Position numbers and translations under genes: made by a program
The notes under the pieces: model-generated
What the model was told of the DNA's origin: nothing
The model's input: the letters and a program-made list of their open reading frames with translations, nothing else
The model's database searches: none
Origin: Pyxicephalus adspersus
Lineage: Eukaryota > Chordata > Amphibia > Anura > Pyxicephalidae
DNA length: 64,000 nt
Reading direction: 5' to 3'
Assembly (NCBI RefSeq): GCF_032062135.1
Contig: NC_092861.1
Location: forward strand, 144,795,770 to 144,859,769
Part shown: piece by piece, positions 1 through 13,142 of the stretch
Layout: every line of letters starts with the position of its first letter
Numbering within the stretch: position 1 is the first letter of the stretch

Positions 1-2814
1 CATGCGTCAGCTTTGCTTCAATCTCAAAACACATGGGGGAACACAGCTTTGCCACACAACAATTTGGCAACTTGGGAGGTTGTTTCAGAGGCTTGACAAT
101 GCACCTTTGAAATGGGTGTTTGAAGAAAGTGGAGACCAGGCCTTACCTAACCTAGACCAGACCTACAGACCTCTAACCCTGACCTAGTCCTTCTCCAAGA
201 CTGAACTCGGAAAGCCACCAATTCACTGATGCCACTGTGTGAAAGTATAACCAGTAATATGTTGGGTCTAAAAACTTGCAAAAGCCTCTAGTTGCCCTAT
301 GAAAGGTTATTCTTCTTCTCGGATCTCTGTTCGGTTGCCCTTGTAACTTCCCATGCACAGTCATCCTTTTTAGCGCTCTTTGATAAGTATAAAACAATTC
401 CTTCCATGGTATGGAGAAGAGAAAAGTAAAGAGATGGGAATGTTACTGTGGGATCATTAGGAAACAAAATATATAGAGAAAAAAAAAATGAAAAAAATCT
501 AATGCAAGGACTGGCAATTTTATTTTTGTTTTTGGGTTTGGATACATTTAAAAAAACAGAGTCAATCAGTCTCATTTCTTTGTGTCTGAATAACTACATG
601 AACTGTTTAAAAGTCAAACAAAGGAGATACTCATAAGCCGGTTCAGGATCTCTGTTCTAATCAGCGAGCAAAAATCAACATTATTAGTAAAAGTTAATTG
701 GCGATTCCCTTGCACAGAGAAAAATCAGGTTACATGAATTATCTGGTAATTGTATGGAATGAAATGTCTCTAATGATGAACATGCAAGCTGTACAAAACA
801 TCTAATTTATTTTGGCTCTGTTAGTAATATGTTTCATTTAGAGGCTTTGTGATAATAGCTCCCCAGCCGAGGTAGCCTGAATTTCCTGACCACTTTGTTA
901 TAGCCACCGCATCGCCGTTCAGCAGTAACATCTGGACTTTGTTTAGTGGAGAGTTGTATCAGTTGGAGGAGCCAGAGCATGTTCTTGGCTGTGCTGGTGT
1001 AAATTTCCTGCCACAGGTAAATTGTGACCATGAGAAAAATCAAAAATGACATATATGATGCAGACTTTTTTTTTGCAGCAACACAGTAGCTTTTGTATTT
1101 CAGAGTCCCCAATACTACATAATCAGTCAATCCTCTAGAACATGTTTCTTAACCGTAGGGTTCGTCCAGTGGCTGCTTGAGTCACACAAACATAAAATCT
1201 GCAAGTCCTAAACTATACTTGACTTAAGTTGAGCTTTAATTTGTTTGTTTTTTAATTGGAATTCATTAAAAAACTAATGTCGATCCAGGGCTACCCTGTC
1301 AATACATTGTATGAGTTTATGGCAGTATTAGTAAAAGAACCTTATTAAGGGAAGTACTTTGTCATGGTCATCCTAAAACTTTTATGCCTCTACTAGATCC
1401 ATAAAAACTTTGGCATGGATGTCATTAGATTTTTAATGGTACTTTGGGAGGAAGCCTACTCAAAGCCTACTACATGGAGAACATCCAAACTCCATGACCT
1501 TGGAGAGAATGGAACCTATAATTCTGGAAGGCAACAGTTCTAACCACCTCCTCACCAATCTGCTCTGGAGCGGTGAAGCCATGTATTGAATATGGCTCTA
1601 ATGTCTTGATCACCATTACACGTGACTGGTTTGTCTTTTGTCACTTGGTCAAATCACAAGCTAATTTTGTTAAACTGTTTGGGTCATTGTCACCAACCCC
1701 GAAGCTTCAAAGGGTAATTGGGTTTGAATGACCTTGTAGAACAATTAGCTTGGCCAGACATGGTCAAGAAGGAATTGTGTTGGTTTCCCCATTTTTTTTG
1801 CCCAAACCTATCTTCTGATTACACAGTATATTCCACATAGAAAAAAATCTTTGTTGAGAACAATATGTAGGCATTGCTGACCTTGATCTAAAAATGCCAG
1901 TTGCATGGTTCATATTATCCTAACAACTCCTAGTACTTTCCTAATCACTGGCCTGGAAGAAACAAGAACTGGACTTCCATTATTGGAGCCTCTAGGCTTA
2001 CGGCAATTGGTGCCCAAAGCAACACCCCTCTGCTAGGATTACTTTAACACAGAACATTTTCTTGTTTTATTACTCATACTTAGAGTTGTTTCCAAAATTC
2101 GGACAGTATAAAATTCGGACTGAATTTCATGAATTTTGGATGTCTCAAGCCGAATTAGAATTTCAGTGTTATTTTTGGCTGTATGGTTTCCCAAACAGCT
2201 CAGGCTGGTTCTGCTTTATATCTTCTTCTGCTGTTGCATGTGTCATGAGCTTGACTGCCAGTGCCATCAGGCCCCACATTTCTGTTTTGGTATCCTTGAT
2301 TCAAGTTTTTTTAGGGCTTCCATGGCTGCTTCTAGCCGCTGTTGATTTTATCAGGCTTGGCACTAATTTTGTTTGTCCCCATTAGGAGCTTTTAATCCAT
2401 TCTTCAAAATGTTGCATTATTTGCTGTTTTGTAATTTTTTTAATTGGCTTGGATTGGATTCTCATTTACTTCAGTGCAACGCTGCATTCAGGAATTCCCA
2501 TTTCAGAAGAGCAACAATTTATCAAAACTTCTCTACTCATAATCTGTTTAGAATATTCTGACTATGATTGTAAAGACTTTTATATTTCTACATTTCAACT
2601 GGTGAGTAAGGGAAAAGTCACCACTTTACTGCTTTTTAGGCACAGGGCAGCTGTCCAACCTGTATTTGCATTTACTTTTTTTGTGGATTTCTTTGTGATG
2701 TTCCTTTATAAAAGAATATGTTGGAATGTATACATAAAATTTCAAGTGGATATTTGTTGTAGAGGCCAGGCTGGTCATATTTAGTGAAAGGGTTTTCTGT
2801 ATCATAGCTGATCC
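1..2814. other. tgfb2 intron 2, no gene seen
   Basis: AT-rich sequence with short ORFs on both strands that lack recognisable domains or coding character. Positions 140-190 carry CCTAACC-like runs similar to the block at 3.6 kb. A donor-like GTGAGTAAG occurs near 2601 after an open stretch, but no matching acceptor or homology supports an exon. Confidence 0.6.
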
Positions 2815-2990
2815 CTTAAGGCCATGTTCACATTTAAACGTGTGTTGTGCTGTGCCACCATGTAGCGAAGTCAGCCTATTCATTTGAATGGGTTTCCTTT
2901 GGCGCAGCAGTGTATGAAATAAAAAGCATGCAGAATAAACAGCACTGTAGCCCACCAATGGTTGTTACTAGCATTGGCATACAGTGCATA
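2815..2990. repeat. Possible interspersed repeat (GGCCATGTTCACA type)
   Basis: Starts AAGGCCATGTTCACATTTAA and contains CAGCCTATTCATTTGAATGG, a combination that looks like a common amphibian short DNA element. No second copy in the window proves it. Confidence 0.35.
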
Positions 2991-3625
2991 CCATGCAAGT
3001 AATAATTTGGTGGACTACCATACAGATGTTAAAGATGGCTGCTGATATTTTATTTGTTACTACTGACCCAAACAAACACCTATTTTTGAATAACATTCAG
3101 AACTTTATGCTAGCCTTATCTGGAATAGCTTTGGAAATGCCTGCCAGGTTAAACCAGCCATGCCCTATCACACGTCTCTATGTCTATGATGGGACTGAGA
3201 GTTAATGAGGTTAATTGAAACCCTCTGTTGGGTTTCTTACCCTGACATTATGCAGAGGCAAGCGGGGGAGATAATTACGCTTCAGTTTCCTTGCCCCAAG
3301 GAAGGGACACATAATACCATCCTGAATAATACAAACTGTGGTTGAGCAATCCCTAGAAAATACCCCATGTTCCTCCGTCCTACAATAACAGAGTATTTGT
3401 AATATACGGAGTGACACTTTCCAGATACCAGTGACACTGTGTGAACAAAATACTGATTTAGTTTTTTTTTTTTTTGCAAAGGAAGATGTATTTATCTTTA
3501 AATGAAAACTTCATGCAACATTTACAAATCAGTAATAAGCATAAAATGTGCAATACATTAACTTTCAACACTGGATGTGCTTTGATAACAGAGAGCAATG
3601 CCTACCCTATCCCAAGGCTTTCTTC

Positions 3626-4780
3626 ATACTAACCATCCCTACAATCCTAACACTACCACTCACATATATGTTTCCTATAGCCCTAACGCTAACCTTCACT
3701 GTAAATCTAACACTAACCATCACCCTAATCCTACTTATCTATAACACCAATCCTTGTAACCATCACGCTAACACTACCTGTTACCCTCATCCTTCCTGTT
3801 GCCCCAATCTTTTTTTGCAAACCCCAATCTCAACACCCCCTGTAACCCTAACACAGACCTTCCAACTATTGTTAACTCCAACCTCAATATACCTGCTCTG
3901 TAGCTCCTAAACTAACCCCAATACTAACCCTTCTTGTAACCCTAACGCACATTCTAACCATCCCTGTAACCCTCATGCTAACTCTTTCTGCAACCCAACT
4001 CTAAGGCCTCTTGCGGACTCGTGGTCTGAAACCATGTATTTAGCTGCTCCCTGGTGCTCCTATATACACTCAGAACCAGTTTTTAGAGTCAGCCACAGCA
4101 TTTAACAAATGTCGTGTCATGCAGTTGACTGCGGAATACGAGCCACCAGTCTTCTAGCAGGAATTGGAACGCAACCGCAGCACAATGGTGTTCAACCACA
4201 GCTCGCTGATGTTGGAACATGTTAGGTCATTGGATGCAGGAATTAACCTATCCCTTCCTGTACCTTTTACATAAACCATAAAACTAATCTTCCCTGTATT
4301 TTTATTACTAACCCTCATTGTAACCCCCATCTAACTCTCCCTGTGACCCTCAAAGTTTCTGTAATCTGTGATTAATGTAAACCTTAACACTACCTGTAAC
4401 TCAAATATTGACAATCCACATGTTTCTCTAACTTTTTAACATGAGGGAATCCTCAATAGAACCTTGTTTTCTAATTCTGGTTCTCCTTGTTACCATAACA
4501 CTGACTAACTAATACTAATTTAAATTTAACCCAAAGACTAAACCTCCATGTAGCCTTAACTCTAACCCTCATACTAACATTCTCTGTAACCTTAAATGTA
4601 ACCCACAGACTAACCCTTCATGTAACCATAACGCTAACCTTCCCAGTACCCTGAACTCTCATATTACCTTTCTCTATATCCGTTACACTCATACTAACCA
4701 ATCCTGTAAACCTTAACATTATCACTTTCTGTAATCCTAACCCTGCAAGCCTAACTCCAACCCTTACACTGTCCCACCAT
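3626..4780. repeat. Degenerate telomere-like CCCTAA minisatellite, interrupted
   Basis: Irregular units of roughly 24-30 bases built on CTAACCNTNCCTGTAACCCTAAC, in 3626-4002 and 4241-4780. Variants such as GTAACCCTAACAC and CTAACCCTCAT recur many times. A non-repetitive block (4003-4240) separates the two halves. The C-rich strand is the + strand. The units are too diverged for a true telomere tract; an interstitial degenerate telomere-like or minisatellite block is the fair description. Confidence 0.75.
4003..4240. other. Insertion-like block within the CCCTAA minisatellite
   Basis: About 238 bases without CTAACC units, flanked on both sides by the minisatellite. It contains CAGTTGACTGCGG and GGAACGCAACCGCAGC, motifs that resemble the CAACCG/CTGCAGTTG segments near 63.7-63.9 kb. 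It may be a mobile element, but I could not define terminal repeats or a target duplication. Confidence 0.35.
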
Positions 4781-5380
4781 CCCACATGCTAATCCAATGG
4801 TGCCAAAACTTTCATAATCACCATTCCATCATGCAGAATAAATTTATGGCCCCTAATGTGCATACTTGTTCTTGGTCAGCACATAGGACTTAGATCAACA
4901 TACACTAGCATTTAAAAAAAAAAAAAGGAATAACTTGCCTTTATAACCTATCAGGACACTCTGAGACTTGTGGATTGACAGCAACTAGAGGGGGCCCCAA
5001 GATGCTGTTATCCACCATAGCGCAATAAACACAGCCCGAGTTTAAATATTAGAAACTGGAGCCTGCACGCTATAGAAAGCCTACGTATTGTCTCGTATCA
5101 TACAGCTTTTGCAAACAAACGTTCGAAATCTCGGTTGTGTAATGGGCTGACGGCAGACGTTATGCTACAATATTTATTTCTGCAAGTTATTGATGACCTG
5201 TTTTCTTGAGTGAGCCAAAATCAAGGCTGCATTTGACTCTGTGAGGGTTATCTTAAGAAAGTTGGAAATGAAAAAAAGTTCTTAACTCTTGTTCTGCTGT
5301 GCAACATAAAGCCAGCTACACATTTGAAGAACATAAGATGGGGTTTATCTACTACAAATTTGTGTATATAATATATGTAA
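4781..5380. other. Intron 2, no gene; possible unique island
   Basis: An A-run at about 4914-4926 and then fairly balanced sequence without repeat signatures (about 5040-5300). No ORF of interest. Confidence 0.5.
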
Positions 5381-5458
5381 ATTATTTAATGTACAGCGCT
5401 GCATAATATGTTGGCGCTATATAAATCCTGTTTAATAATAATTAATAATAATAATTAA
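5381..5458 (+). repeat. L2/SINE shared 3' tail fragment
   Basis: GTACAGCGCTGCATAATATG followed by TTGGCGCTATATAAATCC and an AATAAT tail. This is the terminal segment shared by the SINE and L2 copies elsewhere in the window, probably a 5'-truncated insertion. Confidence 0.8.
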
Positions 5459-8400
5459 AGGCAATTAATACCATTTCATCTAAAAGTTTCACTCAAAAAC
5501 CCTATTTCATGTTTTAGATTATGTAGGGAAAGAGTTAGAACACCTGTGGGGGTTTGACCCCAAATGGGCCTCCATTAGAGGTATTTACCTCCAATTCTTC
5601 AATGTCCTGGTAACAACCATAGCATCACACATGATGTTAGGGAAATTCTTCCAGAATATTAGTGTCGTTGTAACTTCCTGTGCGCAAAACTGAAACGTCA
5701 ACAATTTTTCCCCAACTCGTTTTTGTGACTTAAAAAAAAAAGCCTCTGTATGTTAAGGATACGAGGAATGGAGGAGGTGTTAGTAGACAAATTCAGGAAA
5801 GAAACCTAGAATGAAAACTATGGCTCCTCCATATGGCTCCTCCATATGGCTCATCCAGTAAACTTAACCACCCCAAAACAGGAATTTTGTTATTTGCAGG
5901 AGAACCAGGTAAAAAAAAAGAAGAAAAGCCTGAACTTCAAATGCAACAACCATATTGAACAAACTAATAAGCTGCAACATACTGAAAATTAAACCCAACG
6001 CCTACCTACCAAAAAAAGATAAAAATATAAAGATCTAAGTGCCCCTTTTCCCTTCATTTTGAATCTCACTCCAGTCCCGAGTCTTCTCTCTTCTGTACAA
6101 AGGAGGCCAATTCTTTTTTCAGGTGCCCATGGCAGGGCCCCGGTGATGCGGACTCTTCCCAATGACTTCTGCAATAGGCACCCTGAAACAGAAAAGCAAA
6201 CACATAAAGTTAACAAAGCAGTCAAGCTTTCTGTATTAGGAACTTTTGCATTTTTCTTTTCATGGAATAAGAAGACACTGTGTTCATTTTGTTTTTGGAG
6301 GTATATCATTTGAAGTCAGAACTGCACACAGGTCATTGCTTGGGATTATTGCTCGTAGTGTTTGGAAATCTTCATAGGTCTTCGTGTTGTTTTAGCGTGG
6401 CTGGCTTTAGTCAGGAGTGTCACTATAATCTCTGCGATTGGTGATGTTCTGATTTCACTCATAAAAGGCTGTTGTTTCAGGTCAGTGATGTAATGGATCA
6501 GGTCATGTGTCATTCCTATAGTGATGTCATTGATTGGGTATCTGTCAAGTCATTTTACAACTTAGGTCATCATGAAAACTCGGTGTTAGAATGTTGTTAA
6601 AGGGATATGGCTGGAAAATTCAATGATGCATTCTGGTTAAAAGAGCAAAATAAAATAATTTACCTTATTGCAAAGAGAGTGTATGGGATGCAGCTTTATT
6701 AGTCAGTGATAGGCTGTCATTTTGATCCATTGGATCTGATTTCCTAGAGGATCACATAACAAAGTGAATTACCCAATTGCAAAGGATAGGTCACTTATAA
6801 TAGTAAATAAGATGAAGCTTAACTGACTTCAACCATCCAATCCTGTTTATTTCATTACTTATGTATTGTTTGCAAGGTAAGCAGCCTTTCCTTAAGTAAT
6901 GCAATCCCATTGTGTGTGCAATGAGGAGCTACTTAAGAACAGAATTGTATACAGAAAGATTTTATGGTGATAATTCAGGCATATATCATGGAACAGCCCG
7001 TGTCCAAATGCACTATGCGGCAAAGTTTAATATTGTGTCCCTACCATTTAACATTTAATTAAATTCTAGATTCATCAAAACAGTGCTTGCATGCTGCAGA
7101 TAACGACTCTTGCTATTGCATGTGCAATTATGGATACTTTGCGAAGGACAGATATACCCCTCATTGAGTCAGACCTAAAGCTTTTGCAATCAGTGAAGAT
7201 TTTCCTTGATTAGAGAACTCTACTTGTGTTTGACGACTGCAGAGAGATCATAGCTTCCATACAGAAAGCAACGCTGCTGACAGGGGATAGGCTTTTATAC
7301 TCAGACTGGGTCTGCTTTCTAAACAATGCTTAATGACTTAGCACCTTTTGTTTTGTAGCACCCAGAATGCATTTAGTGGCTTGTGAAAATGGTTATTATG
7401 CCTCCTGGTGTCAATAGAATTCTGCATAAGTAAGCCTCCCAGTTCCGAAGAATGCTAGACCAAGGAGATATCAAACCAAGAGGTATCAAACCAAGAGGCT
7501 GTTTGAGGGAGGATAATGGGACTGGGAAGTTTAATAGCATTTATCAGTCTCATTAGGGTCAACTTTAGTCTGTTGTACCCAAAAGCCAGTGGCGGATGTA
7601 AATAGAAGACATGGAATAGCATTGCATAAAGGATATGAATAGTTTGGGGGCTTTTTTATTATTGCAAGTGTACCTACCTTTAACTAGATTAATTTAGAAA
7701 GATCACAGTTTATAGATGCGCTTCAAATCCTGTAAAGAAGATACAGAAGATTTGAAAGCCTTCAGAGATTCCTGCAACATCTACCTTCCCTGTTGAAGGA
7801 TTGGTTTTGATTGCAGTTGATTGGGATGAAGTTGAGGACAGTGTTGGTGATTTGATTTGATTAGCATGTTGCGCTGATGAGTCCCAGGGCTCCGGTTACG
7901 GCAACCTAGAGACCAAGTCCTTTTGTTTTGGCTTCGGGAGCTGTTCTGGCGTTTAGTGGAGCGTTTTGTGCAGGTGCATCCTCCCCATCTGCAGCGAGCT
8001 CCCCTTGAAGTTTGAGCTTTACAAGTCTCCTGTGTGCAAGCCTGACCTCATGTGTTAACTCTAAAGGCATCAAAGCACAGACTCTTCAAAGAAATCCTCT
8101 GCTATATTGTACTAACCAGATTCCATTGCAAGGAAAATCAAGTGTATAGGGCAGGAGGTTCTAGAGACATTTGAGACAAATTTGAAAAAAAGGAAGCTCT
8201 CTCAAGCTGAAATATTTGCACTGCCTCGCTTCACAAATTTATTTTATATGAAGCCAAGTTCTGTTTGCCAATTATACATGGCTGCTTTGTGGCCCATACA
8301 CTAGGCATCAAAATGGAGAGGCCGACACATGTTGCTAAGGTCTGCTGAATACTCACCGACACTTGGGAACTAAGCAACGCATTACGCTCAATTCTCACTT

Positions 8401-11400
8401 TGTGGCCAGCCAAGAACTTGGTGCTGATGTTAAAGCCCCAATTCTACATAATGCCTCCCTTAGGCAGGCCATCCAGTGCAGGAGAACACCAAAGCTCATG
8501 GCTGGCAAGGGAAATATAAACACTTGTGTGTACGCTGATGTCTTTTTTTCTGAGCCTGAAATATTTTCTTTATTCGGTCATGAGCTACCTCTCGACACAT
8601 GTCTGAACTCCTCCTGACCTTTGTGTACTGGCTACGCTCCTGCCCCACAGAAAATCAGCACGTGATATGGCCGGGACGCTACTAATTATACCTGTCTGGT
8701 CATTATGGCAAATCCAAAAACTCACGAGCCTCCATGAAGTGTACTAGACATGTTCTTCCTACTGCAGCACCTTTAGCCTATCAAGTTGCAGGCTTCTGTT
8801 ACCTTCTTTCAGAACTGGCGTATAACCCAAGAGATAAATGAAAGCACTGAGGCAGGAAGCTGTATAAAAGCCATGGACAAGTGGCAATGGCCTCAACTAG
8901 ATGCAAGAGGTTTCACTACCATTGCACCAAATGTTGAAAATGTTTTCACAGTTAATTAAAGCAATCTAGTGATCCAGCACAACTGCGTTCACTGAATATA
9001 TTTAACAATCGCCGGCGAATAAAGTGAAATCCCTGCAACAGGGCACCTCTTTCTTATTCTCTCTTCTCCTCTCTATAGAACAGAGCAAACTGCGCCTCAC
9101 TAACTTTTCTTTCATAAAACTGTTACCAAAATGATCAACAACAATCATTTTTACAATAATTGAAAATCTCTAAACAGCCATAAGCTAAAAATATTAAAGT
9201 AGTTCTATGGCCAGGCCATGGGTATTGAAATTGTTGCATATGCTTAGTAAGCAGTAAATAGTTATGAACGGTTTAAAATAGAACCCCACTGATCTATGTA
9301 GCTGCAACCACTATGAGGTTATCCATCTACAGGGATTACAGCAGAAAGAATTAGAATTTAGCTTCATATGAGCAGCTCTGTTCTCCCCTCCTAGCAATGA
9401 CTTAGCAGCTCAGCTTCCTCTTTTGGCTTCTTCCAGCAGCTACTTATGTGTCTTCCAAAAATCTAATCTCCAAAGCTAAACATGCACAACTTTTGACAAG
9501 CTTCACTTTTGGTTGACCATGAATTAACGTGCATAGTTTCTTCCAAACAAGCATTCACTACCTTAATCATCTGTATAGGTTATTGAACATTTGGTTTGAA
9601 ACACAAAGTTTTTTTTACTAGGTCCAATAAAGGCAATTTCAATACCAATTTCTTATGGTCTATCCACACCCTTAATATCAGTGTTTGATTTCTAAGTGTT
9701 TCAATTCCACACTCATTGAAAATGGTTGATATTGGCGATAAGTTGCCACTCAAATGGCCATCTTAAGGGAAACAAAAGGCAGATGACCAGAAAAGGGGAA
9801 AGAAAAATGTGCAAAGTTAACTTTCTTACTTTTATTGTGACATGTACAATGCATTGCTCCACGGAAAAATAAAGTCCTGAGCATTAGTCAGTTCTCGTGT
9901 AAAGTCCTGTGCACTCCTGAGACAGTTAAGAAAGTCGGGCTAACTGGTTAGATGTAGACCTAGGAATGGAGGCTTTTTCCCACCCAAAGCTCTTCAAAGC
10001 CTCCTGACTCCGGGACCCAGAGCAGACCTCATGAAGTTACCAGATACAAACCCTGTAGCCCTTGTTAGAAAACCAAGTGACATGTACGCACCATTCATAG
10101 AGACTTCTGTGTAGGGAGCAGGATAGGTCACCATTAAAGGTGAGATCTTTCTAAGAAATAGTTTTCTGTTACTTTTTAGAGAAAGAAACACTGCAGAGGA
10201 CAATTCTTGTTTGAAGGTTAATATTGTATTTTATCAGGCAATTGTTTATTTTATTCATTTTTTACTTGGGTCTTGTTTTAACCAGTTTTTGTTGTGTATT
10301 ATCTCTTCATATCCCTTGGATAATGACAAGGCTGTGCCCTTTGACTACACACTTTTTTCTATAGTTGTCTCTTTCAGATCAAACCCACCCTAACCAGGCT
10401 TTACCCATTTTAGGTGGAATTGTATGTACTTTCTTGCTTTAAAACTATCGACAAGTAAAGATTTCTCAGCCTCCATATTGCTGAACTGTGTGTTTAAGTT
10501 CTTTGAGAGAAAGCCTGCACCTTAAATTTAGAACTGTCTCTACTACCAAAGTAAAAGGTCAAGTTTATTATATCCAGAGAAACGCTAGGCCTGCTTGCCA
10601 AAGTCTTACAAAATCACTCTGATTAAAATGGGAGAAGAAAAACAACAGAGAAAGGTTATAGTAATCAAGAAAAGAAATAAATGGAGCAAATGGGGGAGGA
10701 TGGTCTCCCATCAATGGGAATTGCAGAGGATGGCCCTGCAGTATCAGGATAAAATAGCAGAAAAGGGCAAAGGAAGGAAAATCTAAACATCTTTCTTTTA
10801 TTGAGGGCTTGGCTAAGCAATTTGTAGACAGATGGTTAGCGTTTGACTTGAAAATCGGACACTGTCTGTTTTAAATATAGTGGGAAGAACTGTATTCCGC
10901 AAAGAATGTAAACCATCGGTTTTCAAGGTTTCATATTGACAGTGTAAGATGGAGATGTTAATCTGTCGTGATCACATATTTTGTTTTACTTCTGCTGCTT
11001 GGCTGTTCCTTTTTTTCCTTTTCTCTTTTTTTTTGGAAATTCTGTCAGCAATTTCATTCTTCCAGTAGTCCTTGAATTTTGCTGGATATATAGTAGTAGT
11101 ATTATTTAGTTTTTGATGTTGGAAGTCATGAAACTTCTTCTGTTCTTGCTCTTCTGTGGTCTGGCTTTACATTGTACTTTCCGGACCTAAAAGTCATTAA
11201 AGGCTAATCTGGGAGACTTGGATTGAATGGGTTGACCATTCCCATTAAAGTGCATAAAGAAATGGAAGGTGTCGTTGACTGTTCTTTGTTTTTAGGAAAG
11301 TGTTCCAGTGCATCCCCAGCTTTTCCCCTGCTCTTAATATCCTTGTTATCCTTCGGTGACCCTGCGAGTTCTTACTCAAATAACAATTGTTTTACCAAGG

Positions 11401-11452
11401 TTGACATTATTCTAGGTGAGCAGTGAAAATGTGTAACTACACTTTGCACTAC
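5459..11452. other. tgfb2 intron 2, long stretch with no recognised gene
   Basis: About 6 kb of AT-rich sequence. ORFs at 5989-6309 (-), 6059-6313 (+), 8363-8617 (+), 10595-10786 (+) and elsewhere are short, start at arbitrary Met codons and show no domain. The segment 7840-8110 is less AT-rich, with CTCCGGTTACGGCAACC and CCATCTGCAGCGAGCTCCCC, and looks single-copy. Region 6030-6180 resembles a degenerate repeat. I looked for tgfb2 exon 2 (expected 164 nt, ending before ILKSKD) and saw no match. Confidence 0.55.
5819..5857. repeat. Short tandem repeat, 14-bp unit
   Basis: ATATGGCTCCTCC repeated almost three times in a row. Confidence 0.85.
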
Positions 11453-11726
11453 GATGGCTCAGAGGTTAGCTTTGCAGCGCTGGGTCCCAGGTTCGAATCT
11501 TGGCCAGGACACTATCTGCATGGGGTTTGCATGTTTTCCTCGTGTTTGCTTGAGTTTCCTTTGGGCACTCAGGTTTCCTTTTTCATGCCAAAAACATGCA
11601 GCTTGGTTAATTGGCTTCCCCCAAAATTGGCCTTAGATTGTATAATGACATATGACTATGGTAGGGAAATTAGATTGTGCACCCCCTTTGAGGGACAGTT
11701 TGGGATTTGACTATAGACTTTGTAAG
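11453..11726 (+). repeat. tRNA-headed SINE with L2-like tail, copy 1
   Basis: Head GATGGCTCAGAGGTTAGC (A-box-like) and CCCAGGTTCGAATCTTGG (B-box-like) are spaced as in a Pol III promoter. The body has ACACTATCTGCATGGGGTTT and AAAACATGCAG, then ATTAGATTGTGCACCCCTTT-like tail sequence. The last tail segment (GCGCTATATAAAT) is missing. Both overlapping ORFs here are chance readings of the SINE. Confidence 0.85.
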
Positions 11727-12938
11727 GTAGGTACCAATATTGAACAAAACTGGGATTCCAATTCATCCTACAGGAGTGGGGTGAGATAAAGGGCCAATCG
11801 AGTTCCTGCACACCTAACACATTTCACCATATCTTTATGGAGATGACTTTGTCCAAGGGGGAAACAATCATGCTGGAACAGTAATGGAGTAACAGGGCCT
11901 TCCTCAAACATCTATCACAAGGTTGGAATCTCAGATGTCTTTGTATGCTGTAGCATTTACATATCTTCATCGGAAACATCTGAACTGGATTTATTTGGCC
12001 ATTATGACTCATTGGGGGTGATTTATTAAAGAAATGTAAGTTGTTTCATTTGCCAAGGTGAATTATCAACTTACAATGGATAAGTCTATCAGCTTGGTGA
12101 ATGCGGTGATTTTGTCTCTTTGCAAAGTGTACTCAATCAAGGAAAAAGAAAAGCTAATACTTGCACATGATTGGATGGTTGACGTCAGCAGAGCTGAATC
12201 TCCTTTACTAAGCTGAGTGGTATATACCATGCAAGGGGAAAATCAATTTTCCTATGTAAACGGCCTATGTTCCTTTAGTAAAGTCTAAAATTAAAACGTT
12301 GCATATTATTTATTCTAATAATTCTCCTTAGATGACATAAGAGTTGGGAATCATATGTATAGAACTTGGCCAAAGTGTTCTGCATAGCCTATTCAGCAAG
12401 ATATTTCATCAGGCATTAGTGGAATATATAATTGAACACAGTGGGGTTCTTTTACTAAATGGGTTTAGGCTGTTGACATAGCAAAATGAATTATCCCCTT
12501 GTAAGGATATTTCACTTAAGTTAGAGATGAAGTCAATGAGATGAAGTTCTGTGGATGTGCAAAGAAAATATATATATTTTTTTAGATTTCTTTGCACCAC
12601 ATTCAATAAACTAAGTGATATCTCCCTTGCAAAGTAATAACTCATCTTGATAAATGAGCAATCTTTTAGTAAATCAGCCCCTTTATAATGGATTATCCCG
12701 TATTCTGCAACGGGGAACTGTAGCTCATTAACTACAACACTTTTCATTGCTGAATGAAGTCTCCCATCCTCAATGGTTAACCATTATTGTCTGTCTTGAA
12801 TTTTATGATTGTTTTCCTGAATTAGACATGCAAAGTTTTTTCAGTCAGTATAAAGCTCTAAAATATCATAATATTTAAATGTGTATCGTATATAATTGTC
12901 AGTTTTAGATTGCTGATGATCCTACTGTTGCAATGAAA
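11727..12938. other. Intron 2 with probable foldback elements
   Basis: 12012-12240 begins GGGGGTGATTTATTAAAGAA, and 12443-12685 begins GGTTCTTTTACTAAATGGG and ends CTTTTAGTAAATCAGCCCC; the last two are roughly inverted, as in a short non-autonomous DNA element. The 112-residue minus-strand ORF at 12409-12747 lies across this element and is not a gene. Confidence 0.5.
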
Positions 12939-13142
12939 GGGCCTGATTTATTAAAGCTCTCCAAGGCTGGAGGGGATACACTTTCATCAGTGAAGCTGGG
13001 AGATTCAGAAAACCTGAAATGGATCTGGTCCAGGATTGAGAACATTTGCTAACAAATAGCATATGACTGTTAGGAAACCCATTCCAGATTTGCTGGATCA
13101 CCCAGCTTCACTGATGAAAGTGTATCCTCTCCAGCCTTGTAG
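12939..13142. repeat. Palindromic foldback MITE, copy 1
   Basis: Begins GGGCCTGATTTATTAAAGCT. The arm GGATACACTTTCATCAGTGAAG is answered by CTTCACTGATGAAAGTGTATCC about 100 bases later. The right outer end is truncated at CCAGCCTTG. Same family as 13642-13863 and 20603-20764. Confidence 0.88.

Noticed and set aside
2062..2385. 107-codon + ORF with hydrophobic segments
   Set aside because: No recognised family, overlapping ORF in a second frame, and no supporting splice or start context.
11423..11710. Overlapping + strand ORFs at 11.45-11.7 kb, considered as a tRNA gene or protein
   Set aside because: The A- and B-box-like motifs belong to a SINE repeated at least five times here. There is no cloverleaf tRNA, and the ORFs read the SINE body.
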